Positions 1-10,261 of a stretch of 64,000 nt of DNA are shown here, piece after piece (the stretch's first letter is position 1; the number at the start of each line of letters is the position of its first letter). This DNA is from Holacanthus passer (Eukaryota > Chordata > Actinopteri > Pomacanthidae): NCBI GenBank assembly GCA_025331565.1, contig JAFREQ010000024.1, positions 2,108,501 through 2,172,500 on the forward strand. Reading direction: 5' to 3'. Position numbers and translations under genes: made by a program. The notes beneath the pieces are model-generated. The model made no database searches and was not told the origin of the DNA. It was given only the letters and a program-made list of their open reading frames with translations.

Positions 1-8
1 GTCTCTTC
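1..8 (-). other. Start of a candidate second exon (cut by window edge)
   Basis: On the minus strand a long pyrimidine tract (about positions 36 to 15) leads into CCCCAG, with the AG at 10-9. This is a strong 3' splice-site pattern. The eight bases left of it would open exon 2 of the minus-strand gene that starts near 1.86 kb. If exon 1 carries a start codon, both possible ATG frames in its last 30 bases stay open across the junction. Everything further lies outside the window, so the product cannot be named. Confidence 0.35.
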
Positions 9-111
9 CTGGGGTTGAAGACAGAGGAAGGAAACGCTGTCTGTGTCTGAATGAAGCTAAAATTGGAAGCAGAGTGGCACTGCAGCGGAACCGGCAAATC
101 ATCCCGACTCC

Positions 112-143
<32 letters not shown>

Positions 144-1629
144 TGGTAATGGATGGGGGGGCGATGAGGAAGGGAGCGCCAAACTTTTCCATTTGGGGGG
201 CCACAGCAGCACAAACAAAACTTCAAACGCGATCCCACCCAAGACACACACACACAGATATCCACAGAGGGACAAACATGCCGCTTGTCCCACGCAGACG
301 AGCGGAAAAGCAGCAGATCTTCAGTGACCACACTCGACTCTGTGAATTCTTCTGCAGCCGCAAGAAAGACAATTATTTCACATCCAACTGGATCCAGTCA
401 CAGTTAATGACTTTTGCTCCAAACAGCAGCAAGAAGTGACACAAAGAGATGAACTCAAATCATCTGATCACTCATGAGGAGACATTTTAAAAATCACTCT
501 GATCCTTTTGAAGAATCACACAGTGGAAAAGTTTAATGAGTGAAGAGCCTCATTATTTCTTCATATTCTTCATTTTGATGTTTCTTGCAAATCACAAAAC
601 TTTCTTCTTTTAAACCTTCAAGAAAATGCTCTTTAAATGATTCAATTCTCCTGAATCATGAAGAAAAAGTTGTCTGCATCCTGACTTTCACAGTCAAACT
701 CATCCGACTGGAAAAAAGGAAAATCTTCAAAAAATACATTCAAATCCACCAAACCACAAACCACCATTATTTGAATTGTAAAAAAGGTGAAATTTTCCAG
801 AAAGAAAATGTAATTTCTCCCCGTCAGCGGCTGCACATCTTCCTACAGACTCAGAGCAGCAGAACAACAGTTTCTGCTCCATTTGCCATTTAAATGAAGG
901 CCATTAAAAACTGATCACATATGAAAATGTGTCTCAATATTTCAACTCTGAGCAGAAGTTTGCATAACAGCTGCAACATTGAAAACTAATAGTGAAACCA
1001 AAAACCAAGAAAACAATTCACCTCCTAACTGAAAATACAAAAGTTGAGTCTGCACACACTCATAAGATTTTTCAAATTAAGGTGTATTTGAATAAGTCCA
1101 GATGAAACTCACACACAGGGAGGAACAGCAGTGTTTTCTCATCTAAACTCAAATGGAAAAAAAGCCAAATTCTCTGTGATATGAGGACAAAAATCCACTA
1201 ATGTTCACCTGCATTCATCACAAACCAAATGTCAACAAAAGTCTGAAACAAGCCTGAAATCACCAACTAAAGTGCTGAAAAAGGAAAACACCATTTTGAA
1301 CTAAATACAAAAAAAACAAAAAAAAAAAAAACAGCAGCATTTGATCAGCACAATTAAAATAAGACAAGAAAATCAGGTCAGAAATGAAAAAAGCCAGAAA
1401 GAAGAAAAAAAAAAGGAAAAATGTGATTAAAAACAAACTTGGATTCAAGAAGCCAGAAAATGTCTTAAAATGTGAGTTTTACTTACTGTTTCTGTTTCTT
1501 ATCTTAATCCAGAAATGAAACACAAACTTTATAGAAAAAGTCAAAAACCAACAAAGCTGATAAAAGTCCTTTTTTCCTTCTTCCTCTGTTTTGTGTTTTG
1601 GTGGAAAAAGAGTTGGAAGCTTTACTCAC
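9..1629 (-). other. Candidate intron 1 of the left-edge minus-strand gene
   Basis: This stretch is bounded by a GTGAGT donor (GT at 1629-1628, minus strand) and a pyrimidine-tract acceptor (AG at 10-9). The inside is AT-rich unique sequence with many A- and T-runs, a (GT)n tract at 116-143 and a poly-A run near 1309-1332. I see no exon, RNA gene or recognisable transposon in it. Confidence 0.4.
116..143. repeat. (GT)n microsatellite
   Basis: A pure GT tract of about 28 bases. The local ORFs are its Cys-Val and His-Thr translations. Confidence 0.95.
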
Positions 1630-1860
1630 CGAGTAACTTTGGTCCCATCCACACATAAGGACGACGGGTCAGATCCTGTGTGTGTGTGAGGACAGAGAGT
1701 GTGTGTGTGCAGGACAGGTGCAGCTCTCCCCCTCCGAGCTCCGATACTCCACACCGGTGTGTGTGTTCAAGTGTGTGTGTGTGTGTGTGAGTGTGATCCA
1801 GTCGGTGTCCTGCGTTCAAATGCCTGACAGACCCAACAGCTCCCGGACTAAGTTGGAAAA
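1630..1860 (-). other. Candidate first exon (5'UTR) of a minus-strand gene
   Basis: The sequence lies just downstream, on the minus strand, of a GC-box/CCAAT promoter and ends at a consensus donor (exon end 1630, then GTGAGTAAA). It is relatively GC-rich compared with the AT-rich sequence to its left. It carries short CA microsatellites (about 1680-1710 and 1755-1794), which would be transcribed. Two ATGs lie in the last 30 bases (minus strand), both in weak Kozak context; one would read M-G-P-K-L-L before the junction. More likely the exon is non-coding leader. The upstream limit is a guess, since no TATA box fixes the start site. Confidence 0.5.
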
Positions 1861-1883
1861 AGGGAGCCGCCTCTCTGCTTCCA

Positions 1884-1928
1884 GGCCACGCCCACTCCGG
1901 TCTGACCCCTCCCCTGGCCCCGCCCAAT
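1884..1928 (-). promoter_or_regulatory. TATA-less promoter: inverted CCAAT box and three GC/Sp-KLF boxes
   Basis: Read on the minus strand, ATTGGGCGGGGCC (1928-1916) combines an inverted CCAAT box with a GC box. It is followed by GGGGAGGGG and then GTGGGCGTGGCC (1895-1884), a typical Sp/KLF site. The order and spacing, with a splice donor about 250 bases downstream on the same strand, are what a housekeeping-type or CpG-type vertebrate promoter looks like. No TATA box is visible. Confidence 0.55.
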
Positions 1929-2022
1929 GAGCTCTCTCTCACACACACACACGCACACACTTATCTGTAGCAAGAAGAAGCAGCAGGCGCTTTCACCTGA
2001 GGCGATGAGCCCCCCTCCCCTC

Positions 2023-2331
2023 CACACACACTCACACACATTCACACACACTCACACACACGCACACACACACACACATGCACACAACTTTTTCTGCATC
2101 AAAATAAAATTTTCTTACATTGATGATGATGGTGTGTGTGTGTGTGTGTGTGTGGGAAATGTCTGTTAGCAGCATCAAAAGGGTAAACAACATATGTGTG
2201 TGTGTGTGTGTGTTGGGGGTGTGCACTGAGTCACTGTCACAGGATGTCCCTCTCTTCCCCAGGAAAACACACACTCACACACTCACACACACACACACAT
2301 TCGCACACACACGCACACACACACACACACC
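2023..2331. repeat. Compound AC/GT microsatellite cluster
   Basis: Interrupted (AC)n with ACTC and ACGC variants (2023-2089), (GT)n (2131-2154 and 2194-2214) and again (AC)n with variants (2265-2331), separated by short unique spacers. The strand bias flips within 300 bases. Confidence 0.9.
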
Positions 2332-2336
2332 ATCTG

Positions 2337-2350
2337 CCTCTAGGGGGCAG
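2337..2350 (+). promoter_or_regulatory. Candidate CTCF site (forward)
   Basis: CCTCTAGGGGGCAG fits the core of the CTCF consensus (CC-N-S-Y-AG-G-G-GGC-A/G) at nearly every position. It sits about 400 bases upstream of the minus-strand promoter, where an insulator would be plausible. This is a motif match only. Confidence 0.4.
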
Positions 2351-2394
2351 GACTGATCTGCCCGTGTTGCTTTGCAGTAACTTAAGAGTACACA

Positions 2395-2513
2395 CACTCT
2401 CTCTCTCCCTCTGTCTCTCTCTCTCTTCTTATTGTCTGTGTCTCTCTCCCTCTCTCTCTCTCTGTTTCTCCCTCTCTCTCTCTGTCTCTCTGTTTTTTAC
2501 TTTCTCCCTCTTT
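2395..2513. repeat. (TC)n-rich pyrimidine tract
   Basis: Imperfect CT repeats with TGTCTC interruptions over about 120 bases. It codes for nothing recognisable. Confidence 0.85.
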
Positions 2514-2912
2514 AAAGTGACTTAATTCCAAGCTTCTCATCCAAACTCTGACTTGCTTTACTGGCTGACGTGTGGACACACGTGTGTGTTTGTGTTCTTG
2601 TGGAGGAGAGAATAACATTGAATGAAGGAAAAAGGAACAAGCGGGAAAATGTGATTGTGATCTGTTGATGAAGAGATGAGAATTGAGCTGATTGTACAAA
2701 CACATTCACGTCCCGTCTCACGCCCTCTCTCTCTCTCTACATGTCCGAAATCGTCCTCGTCAGACGTGTAGTACACAACATCGCTTGCTTCATCCGTCTG
2801 TTAAAGTGAAGGCTTGTGGTCATTTCTTTCGTAAAAGCTTCTTAATGTCTGTTCTGACACGACAGGACTTTTCTCTCCGGCTGCATCACTGACACAATCT
2901 GAAGCTCATTTT

Positions 2913-3118
2913 CAGTGGTGGAAAGTAATTAGGTGCTCATGTACGTTGTATTTGTACAAGATAAGAGTTTATTGATTCTTGGTGAAATTCTGCACAATGA
3001 GCATATTTACTTTTTTGATGCTAATACTTTTGTACTTTTACTTGTAACAGAGTATTTCTACACTGTGGTATTGCTACTTCTACCTAAGTACAACATGGAA
3101 GTACTTCTTCCACCACTG
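2913..3118. mobile_element. hAT-type MITE with 8-bp target site duplication
   Basis: The element opens with CAGTGGTGGAA and closes with TTCCACCACTG, perfect terminal inverted repeats of 11 bases, and is 206 bp long. It is flanked by ctcatttt on the left and cttatttt on the right, an 8-bp target duplication with one difference, the length made by hAT transposases. The interior is AT-rich with repeated words such as GTACTT and CTACTT, as in the very common teleost family starting CAGTGGTGGAAAGTAA. It has no coding capacity, so it was moved by an autonomous relative. The ORF reading through it is incidental. Confidence 0.88.
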
Positions 3119-4558
3119 CTTATTTTGAACTTTATTAATAAGCTTTAGTTAGTGATCATTGTTGATCCGTGGGACAGCAACATTACACGATTCTGCAAAA
3201 CCACATCAGGCCAAAAAGACAGATGGAGGTTTTGGTGAATAAATTAATGTAAACAACTAAAGAAGCTTAGTTAAAGTACGTGAAGGATCGTGGTTAGAGT
3301 TTGTAAAAACATTAATCGCAGGTTTTTCGAGGCAGGAAAATCTGACGAGCCTCCATAAGGACTCACGACTTCCTGAGTTGGACGTAAATCACGGGTTGTG
3401 AAATCGTCCGACGTGGCCGTGACGGATTCAGGATTCAGGCCATTCTCTAATTTTTCTCACCAATTTCATCACTTGTTCGATAAATCATTGAAAAGCGTGA
3501 ACAGAGAGGATCCTGTCTGCTCACGTGATGCACGGTAAATTGCAGTTTGCATGAAGATTGAAAATGTGAAGAGGAAAATGGCCGATCTGACTAATATGAG
3601 TCTATGTTGCTCTGCATCTGTCTCAGAGCTGCATAAAGACCGTTCAGATATCAGTTCGATAGACGAAAGCATAAAACAACTCTCACTCTCCCTGTTACAA
3701 CAAAAGCTCGCTCGCTCACTAACACTGGAAATTCCCATCTAATTGTCCCCCCGACTCCCTCAATTTACCTCCTACTCACTCGGCCCCCCCTCCTCCCTCT
3801 CTCCTCCGTCCCTTTGATTTCCACACTGTATTTACAGAAATGATTTTCCACACTGACCTCTCTCTCTAGTTTTTCCATCACTTTTCTCTCTCTTTATTCT
3901 CTCGATGCCTCCCCCTGCAAAATAAATAAATTCAGAAAAAGTCACCGCTCCTCTTTCAGCATTTTCATGTTCACTTGATTTTTTCCTGCCAGATAACATA
4001 AGACACTGCATTAAACTGCATTAAAATGGAAACTGCATTGAAAAGAAAATCAGAACTGGATAAAAGAATAAAATGATATTGGAAGAAACAGAGAAAGAAA
4101 ATGAATAAAAAAAACGTGTTTAAAAATGAGAAACAGAAACACAAAAGAAAATCACAGTAGGAAATAAAAGCCAACACTAAAAGTCAAAATGGAAAAGTGA
4201 AAAACAACATCAAGACTTGAAGCAAGACACTTGTACATGATTCTGTTGATTAATGACAAATCAGAGGAGACAAAATGTTTTGTTTTTAAATGTATTATTA
4301 TTTATCTCCTGGCTTTTTTTTCCATATAAATCATCAGTTTCTTTCAAAACCAGAAAAAACATTCAGTTCTTATATAAATACATTTTCTGTTCCTATTTGT
4401 TGGTGGGAAACTGAGTCAAACTGAATCTGAGCACATGATTTCACCAACAATCATCAGGAGCCTTCAGAAAGTCCAATGAGTCTCTGTGTTTTTTTTCTTT
4501 CTCTAATGAAGAACGATGATGAGGAAAAGAAAACAAGCAACAGGAAGAAGAGAAAGAG
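3119..4558. other. Unique non-coding sequence
   Basis: Moderately AT-rich sequence. At 3720-3900 there is a pyrimidine-rich patch and from 3900 to 4440 it becomes A/T-run rich. No exon, RNA or repeat was recognised. Confidence 0.5.
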
Positions 4559-4659
4559 AGAGAGAGAGACACGGGACCTCCCTCTCTCTCTCTCTCTGGT
4601 GACAGAGGGTCTGACCACATCACTCGCTGCCTACTACTTCCTGCCAACAGACGACCCCG

Positions 4660-4680
4660 ACACACACACACAGACACACA

Positions 4681-4722
<42 letters not shown>

Positions 4723-4762
4723 AGCACACACACACACACACAGACAGACACAGACACACACA
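4660..4762. repeat. (AC)n microsatellite with CAGA interruptions
   Basis: About 100 bases of AC repeat with ACAGAC variants at both ends. It directly abuts a decayed copy of the (AC)n-bracketed repeat. Confidence 0.95.
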
Positions 4763-4880
4763 GTTTTTCCATCACTTCAGAGAACATTACTTTGACTAAC
4801 ATTCATTTCCTGGAGACTCTAATTTTAATCTTAAATTAAATCTTCACACTAAAATTTAATGATTTACAATTTTTGGATTT
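4763..4880 (+). mobile_element. Decayed copy B of the (AC)n-bracketed repeat
   Basis: It shares CTTCAGAG, then a short insert with ATTCATTTCC, then TGGAGACTCTAA with the copy at 19.67 kb, in the same order and orientation and also immediately right of an (AC)n tract. The right half has decayed into AT-rich sequence with a remnant of TTTTGTC. It is non-coding; the transposition class is unknown to me. Confidence 0.6.
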
Positions 4881-5898
4881 ATGTTTTGTCACAGATTCGG
4901 ATTCATGTGAAACTCTTTTACGTAACCAAATACACTTTGGGGACAGTGCTTTCCAGTGAAGACCCTGTGTGAACGAGCCGCTGTCGTTATAACTGTTTAT
5001 AAGCAGTCTTTGTGCAGGAAGCTCACAAGCAGAACTTGTTGGTGCATTCGTGTGAATCTGGAGGATGAACAACTTCCACTTTTGCATGACATGAACATAC
5101 ACACATACATGACACATACACAACATGGAGACACAATATTACATAATGTTACACTATTAATTTCTCTTCAAACATTTCCACTTCATAACACGACAAACCG
5201 CCCTCACTGCTCACATTTACCCCAAAGCAATGGTGGATACATGAAGTAGCCACGAGATAAAAGCAGGAGACTTTCAACTTTTCGGGTTTTCAACAAAACC
5301 ATGTGAGAGGTCACAGAGTGTGTTTGTCCAGTGCTTCTCCCTCTCAGTGGTTGGTACAATACGTTTTTTAAAAGTGAATGAATCAAAGCGAACCGACGCC
5401 TTCGTGCTCCATGTTCGCCGTCACCTTCCCACACAGGGTGACTGATATTGAAAATATTTCGGGCAGAGTATTCCTTTAGTCGCGATGCACGGATATAGAA
5501 ATAATAAGTGTGAAAATGTGGCAGTAAATATTCTGCAGCCAAAAATGAAGCTGCCACCGCAAAACAGTTCCACTTGTAATTGGCTGGAAACACAACTGAA
5601 GACAGAAATGTAGAAAATGTCACTGTGTTTGTGATTCACCACATCAAATTCAAGACAATTCAAGTTTCCCTCACTCTGAAGTGTGTGTGTGTGTGGGGGG
5701 TGTAGCTCGGGGGTATCATCAGTAGGGGCGGGGGCTGTGTGCAGGGGGAGTGTATGTTGGGGCGGTTTCTCTCCCCCTGCACACAAACAGCTCTGAAGTC
5801 ACATTGAAATGTGTCTTTTTGTTTCTGCGGCGGCCCTGCATGCATGCCTGCAGGAGACACAGAGGGGGGACAAAGGAGGACCCCGAGACCACCTGGGT
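4881..5898. other. Unique non-coding sequence
   Basis: The longest minus-strand ORF here (139 codons, 5204-5623) has no recognisable domain and ordinary non-coding composition, so it is not called. A short (GT)n lies at 5681-5695. Confidence 0.5.
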
Positions 5899-5917
5899 CT
5901 CTGTTAGTTTAACAGAG
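5899..5917. promoter_or_regulatory. Perfect 8-bp inverted repeat, HNF1-like
   Basis: CTCTGTTA, a GTT spacer, then TAACAGAG. The centre GTTAGTTTAAC resembles the bipartite HNF1/POU-homeodomain site. It lies in high-complexity sequence just left of an (AC)n tract (5929-5949). Confidence 0.35.
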
Positions 5918-6042
5918 GGCCTCTATCACACACACACACACACACACAAGAATGCACAAGCACACACACTTGTATCGTTCATAAACTTTCTCAGAAGTTA
6001 TTGCCGGTGTGTTCTGCTGAAATGAGAGCTTTTCAAAGTCCA

Positions 6043-6172
6043 TGAGGAGGAGACGAGAGACAGAGGAGGAGAGAGAGACAGAGGAGGAGAGAGAGACAGG
6101 AGAGAGGAGAGAGAGAGAGACAGAGAGAGAGAGAGACAGGAGAGAGGGGAGGGAGAGACAGGGTGAGGGTGG
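6043..6172. repeat. (GA)n-rich purine tract
   Basis: GAGGA and GAGACAG repeats over about 130 bases, purine on the plus strand. Sequence from 6173 to 6720 is unique with no recognised feature. Confidence 0.85.
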
Positions 6173-6869
6173 GTGAACAGGGCTTCAGGGGCCTCAGGTG
6201 GGATCAACACTTCACTTTCCTTCAGATGGAAGTGAACCTGCCAGTTTACACTTACAACATCCAGATCCTCTGTGGTCAGAAGTCTGTGGACATGTGACCT
6301 TCAGACTTTCAGGTAGATTTGGAACCAGGCTGCAGAGATTAGCTCTCATTCAGATCATCGCTGAGGTCGAACACCGATGTCATGTGTTCAGGTCCGACCA
6401 GTTCAGTTCATCCCACAGGTCGTGGATGGAGCTGAGATCGGAGCTCTGTGGAACATACATTACACAGAAGGACTAAGACTTCCTGAACCTCGACACATGG
6501 GATGCTGCAGTGTTTATGTTTTCACGACGTGCTGCTGAAACAGGACGCCGACCCGCACGCAGCCTTTTCTCTCAGTCTTTTTGTTCGCAGGTTTCTCTTG
6601 AACAACAGATCTGGATCTCAGAGAGACGACCTGGTTAGATAAAAAACAGGAAGCTGCAGCTCCACATGTGAACAAACCGTGTTCAAAGAGAGAGTTCATC
6701 CTGATAAAGTTCTCCTGAGTGTTAAACCCTTTCCCCTCCTTTCTCTCTCTCCTCCTTTCTCTCTCTCTCTCTCTCCCTCCTCCTCCCCTGAGCCCCAAAC
6801 ATTTTAATTGCAGCCCACAGGCCATTTGATGCCAAATCACAGTGAAGAGATCAGCTATTGTCCATTTCC

Positions 6870-6871
<2 letters not shown>

Positions 6872-6902
<31 letters not shown>
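6872..6902. repeat. (GT)n microsatellite
   Basis: Pure GT tract inside the 6.8-7.5 kb CNE-like cluster. Confidence 0.95.
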
Positions 6903-6904
<2 letters not shown>

Positions 6905-6955
6905 CATGGTGTGTTACCAAATGACGGTTATACTGTCGGCCAGTGCATGGTGGAC

Positions 6956-6957
<2 letters not shown>

Positions 6958-6994
<37 letters not shown>
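6958..6994. repeat. (GT)n microsatellite
   Basis: Pure GT tract, second in the cluster. Confidence 0.95.
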
Positions 6995-6995
<1 letters not shown>

Positions 6996-7075
6996 GATTT
7001 AAGGAGTTAATCCCTGAATAGAGAAGCCATTAGGGAGAATTAGGCAGGTTAGACTCAACCATGATCCCCTCTCTC

Positions 7076-7078
<3 letters not shown>

Positions 7079-7115
<37 letters not shown>
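7079..7115. repeat. (GT)n microsatellite
   Basis: Pure GT tract, third in the cluster. Confidence 0.95.
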
Positions 7116-7116
<1 letters not shown>

Positions 7117-7241
7117 CGTGAACGCGTGGCATGCATCAGCCGAGGGCCTCAAAAAGAAGAGACGGAGGTGCGTCGGGGATGGAGGAGGAGGAGGAGGGGT
7201 GAGGTAGCCAACTCTTCTAATCTTGCCAATCCACCCCTGCT

Positions 7242-7243
<2 letters not shown>

Positions 7244-7289
<46 letters not shown>

Positions 7290-7299
7290 GCACACACAC
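7244..7299. repeat. (AC)n microsatellite
   Basis: AC tract ending in ACAGACGC and a short further AC run. Opposite strand bias to the three preceding GT tracts. Confidence 0.95.
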
Positions 7300-7473
7300 C
7301 AGTGGGTTCATCTCGACACTCTCAACAGATGGCTGTAGCAGAAAGGCCGAGGGTAAACTTGAGCAATACCCAGTCCAGACAGTTACCCCCCATTAACTCC
7401 CCCCTCCGTGTCTACGGCTAATCACAGTGTCCTCAGCACGCAACCAAACACACTCTTCATTAAAAGACTGAAC

Positions 7474-7474
<1 letters not shown>

Positions 7475-7504
<30 letters not shown>
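7475..7504. repeat. (AC)n microsatellite
   Basis: Pure AC tract of 30 bases. Sequence 7505-7864 to its right is unique with nothing recognised. Confidence 0.95.
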
Positions 7505-7506
<2 letters not shown>

Positions 7507-7864
7507 TGTTCAGAGCTGACATTAAATTCTATTTCACGTGAAACCAGGAACATGCAGAGATGATGATGATGTTGACCTGGGATCATTCTGCAGATTCATT
7601 ATCTTCAAATTTCTATAGTAACAAATTAACATCATCACATGTCAACGACAGCTCAGCTGGTAAAGATCCAACCAACAACACAATATAAGACCAGTAAAGG
7701 TCAGATCTGAGCTCAGAGACAACAACATGCTGTGTGATGGTTCGTGGACGCCTCATGATCAGAAACACGACCTCCAGTCTCTGATCTGAGGCTCCATCAG
7801 CTTTGTGTATCATGCAAACTGTGAGAGATTAAAGTTTATATTAGGCGAAGTTCCCGGTGGAATT

Positions 7865-8340
7865 TAAAGGAATAGTTTGATATTTTAGAGAATGTGCTTA
7901 TACACGTTCTTGTAAAAGATTGATATGTTAAATATGCAGGTTGAGCCGGAAGCTAATCTTAGCTTAGCATCAAGAAGATAAGATGAGATATTCCTTTATT
8001 CGTCCCACAGCGGGGAAACTTGCAGTTACAGCAGCAAAGATAGATAAGAAGAAGCAGAGTGAAACTGTTGGTCGGCCCAAAGGTCAAAAATACATCCACC
8101 AACCTCCAAACAGCTGTTTGTCACGAGCTCCGGCACAAAACTCTGTGTAAGAAAACATTAACATTTCTGTTTGTGTCCAGATTAAATGACACGTTAAATA
8201 GTGAGCTTTTTGCTCGAAGGTCAGCATATTTTCAAACTTCGGACGAAGCCAGATGAGCTGTTTCCCCCTGATTTCACTCTTCACACTGAGTGAATTGTTT
8301 CCTGGCTCGAGCTTCGTGCTCAGCAGACACAGAGTCACTC
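7865..8340. mobile_element. Inverted pair of a common fish interspersed repeat
   Basis: The left arm (from 7865) starts AAAGGAATAGTTTGA and continues through AAATATG and TTAGCTTAGCAT to CCAAAGGTCA, the order I know from an abundant teleost repeat. The right part (about 8170-8340) carries the same family in reverse: CCAGATTAAA, GTTAAATAGTGAGCTTT, GAGCTGTTTCCCCCTG, CCTGGCT and AGCAGACA. The two copies face each other. A LINE-type tail is nested in the left arm. Both copies are old, so terminal repeats and target duplications cannot be defined. Confidence 0.6.
7975..8050 (-). mobile_element. LINE-type 3' tail nested in the older repeat
   Basis: Read on the minus strand: CTGCTGTAAC, TTTCCCC, GTGGGACGAATAAAGG, then TATCT-type units. 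This is the end structure of a non-LTR retroelement very common in fish, with an AATAAA-like signal and a short tandem tail. Its position interrupts the repeat starting at 7865, so it inserted later. Confidence 0.6.
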
Positions 8341-9835
8341 ATCACTTCGGACGGCAGCGGCTCTGACGACACGGTGGACGATGTTTGGGATGACTTCATT
8401 CTCTTTGGGTAAACTGTGCAAACCTCTGCGTTTGTTTAACTGGACCGTGTTGGACTAAAATTGTCTCCTGACTCAGCCCAAGTCACATAAATTGACATAA
8501 AAACATGACTCAGTAAACGTGACTGTGATGAAACTGCTCTCACTAACATTTTTTTGTCTTCTCACATCAGTAAACCCGACTTCGAGTTTCAGTCAAACAT
8601 CTGCAGTAAACAGTGTTGATTTATCTGGATAAATCGGCCCAAACACGACAGAGGAGTCTGACAGACTCACACTTTCAACAGCTTCTAATAGTCATGTTTG
8701 TCCTTCTCTGTGTTGTTCATCTTCCGTCTGAGCGCCGTCCAGTCATGTGAGTGTGTTTCACTGCGTCACTTTCAGCCAACAACCAGCGTCACCGCTTAAT
8801 CAACTTGAAGAAACACAAATAAATCAACTTTTATAAAGCACTTCAGCAAGAAAAAAAACGGGACCCGGACTCTTCCCGCACTCGCTCTCAGGTAGCCATT
8901 AAAAACTTCAGGACATAAACATGTTCCGGCAATTCCAGTGTATTCCAGTAAACAGCGGAAATGTGCACTGAGTCACCACATGCGAGCCGAGCGGAGATAA
9001 CACACACACACACACACGCACACACACGCACACACTCCTGATGTCACATTACCCCCTGTCCTGGTACTTTCCATTATAACAGGCCTGAGGACAAACCACT
9101 CTACTGCAACTATTATACTTAAAGACCCACAGTGTGTTTGTGGTTAAAAAAAAATCTAATTAATAGTGACTTCATTCTTTATGTGTTTTTATTTTCCACT
9201 GTTGTTAAATTCCTAAAGTATTCTTAATATTCCTAAAAGTACTTTAGAATGAATTTATACTTTTATCTTCTCTTGTATTACTTTAGTACTCCTAAAGTAA
9301 TCTGGTATTCTTAGAGAAGTTGCAAAGATTCCTTTTTCAGAACAACAGTGTGATTATAAAAGTAAGTTGATTATTGGTGGATAATTGACTTGATTGGCTG
9401 TTATCAATGATTAATGTGACAATGACGCTCGATCCACTCTTCTCGTCACGACGTTACTTGTTTTGACAAAAAAAAAAAAAGTTTATTTCATGTTATGAAT
9501 TCAATCATCACTTTAATTTATGTGACTGTTTCTAATCTAATTTTCTTTTATTACTCACAGTTTATTTGATTCATAATCTGTTGAATTAAAGCAAATTCTG
9601 ACAGAAATGAGAAGGAGAAAGACATTATGCTGTAAGATAGTCATCATAATTCAAGTTTTTATTACTAATTTACTTCCTCAATAATCAGTAATCTGCTCCT
9701 TCTTTCCTCTCATCTCTTGTGTATTTGATCTTTTTCTTTCTGTCCATCGGAAATGAAGCAAATTAAAATGAATATTCATTTATAGATCTGCTCTTGTCTG
9801 TAATGACTGAGTGGAACTTTCCTATCAGTTCACAC
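8341..9835. other. Unique non-coding sequence
   Basis: AT-rich unique sequence with one interrupted AC tract (9000-9035) and a poly-A run near 9469-9480. At 9210-9330 there are imperfect repeats of CCTAAAGTA and TACTTTAG on both strands that may be a relic of a small inverted-repeat element, but no ends were found. No gene was seen. Confidence 0.45.
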
Positions 9836-9921
9836 ATTCAATCATTCATTCATTCAATCCATCCATCCATCCATCCATTCATTCATTCATTCATTCAATC
9901 ATTCATTCATTCATTCATTCT
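9836..9921. repeat. (ATTC)n/(ATCC)n tetranucleotide repeat
   Basis: ATTC units, then five ATCC units, then ATTC units again, with CAATC interruptions, over about 86 bases. Confidence 0.93.
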
Positions 9922-10261
9922 TCGTGTCACTTCTTTTTCCTCTTTGATGTCTAAAGTTGTTTTCAACTGTCATTAGTTTTTAAAACTTTTAAATTAGTTT
10001 GGAAAAGCTGAGAAAAGTTTGGATCAAACCTCATCAATGTGTTAAAATTGCAGCTTCGTGGGATAAATAAATGAGAGGCCAATGAGCTTAATGAAGTCAG
10101 ATTTCATTATTTAAACGACCTCAGGTGTGTGTTCGTCTTCCTGGAGGAATATTAGAGCCAAATAAAACCAACACTAAAACACAGCCACTATTAATTCACA
10201 ACCAATAAACTGAGTCGAAAGAGCCAAAAACTATTTTTAAAAGGTGGAAAATCATCACTCA

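Larger units (their letters stand above)
6780..7460. promoter_or_regulatory. CNE-like cluster interleaved with five microsatellites
   Basis: Blocks of high-complexity sequence (6795-6870, 6903-6957, 6995-7075, 7116-7243 and 7300-7460) are cut apart by GT/AC tracts. They contain words such as TTTTAATTG, CTATTGTCC (SOX-like), GGAGTTAATCC (paired/OTX-like), CATTAACT and GGCTAATC. Together they read like a vertebrate developmental enhancer. No homology search was possible, so conservation is inferred. Confidence 0.4.

Noticed and set aside
5204..5623. 139-codon minus-strand ORF free of microsatellite
   Set aside because: No recognisable domain, no promoter or splice sites; the length is compatible with chance in this many bases.
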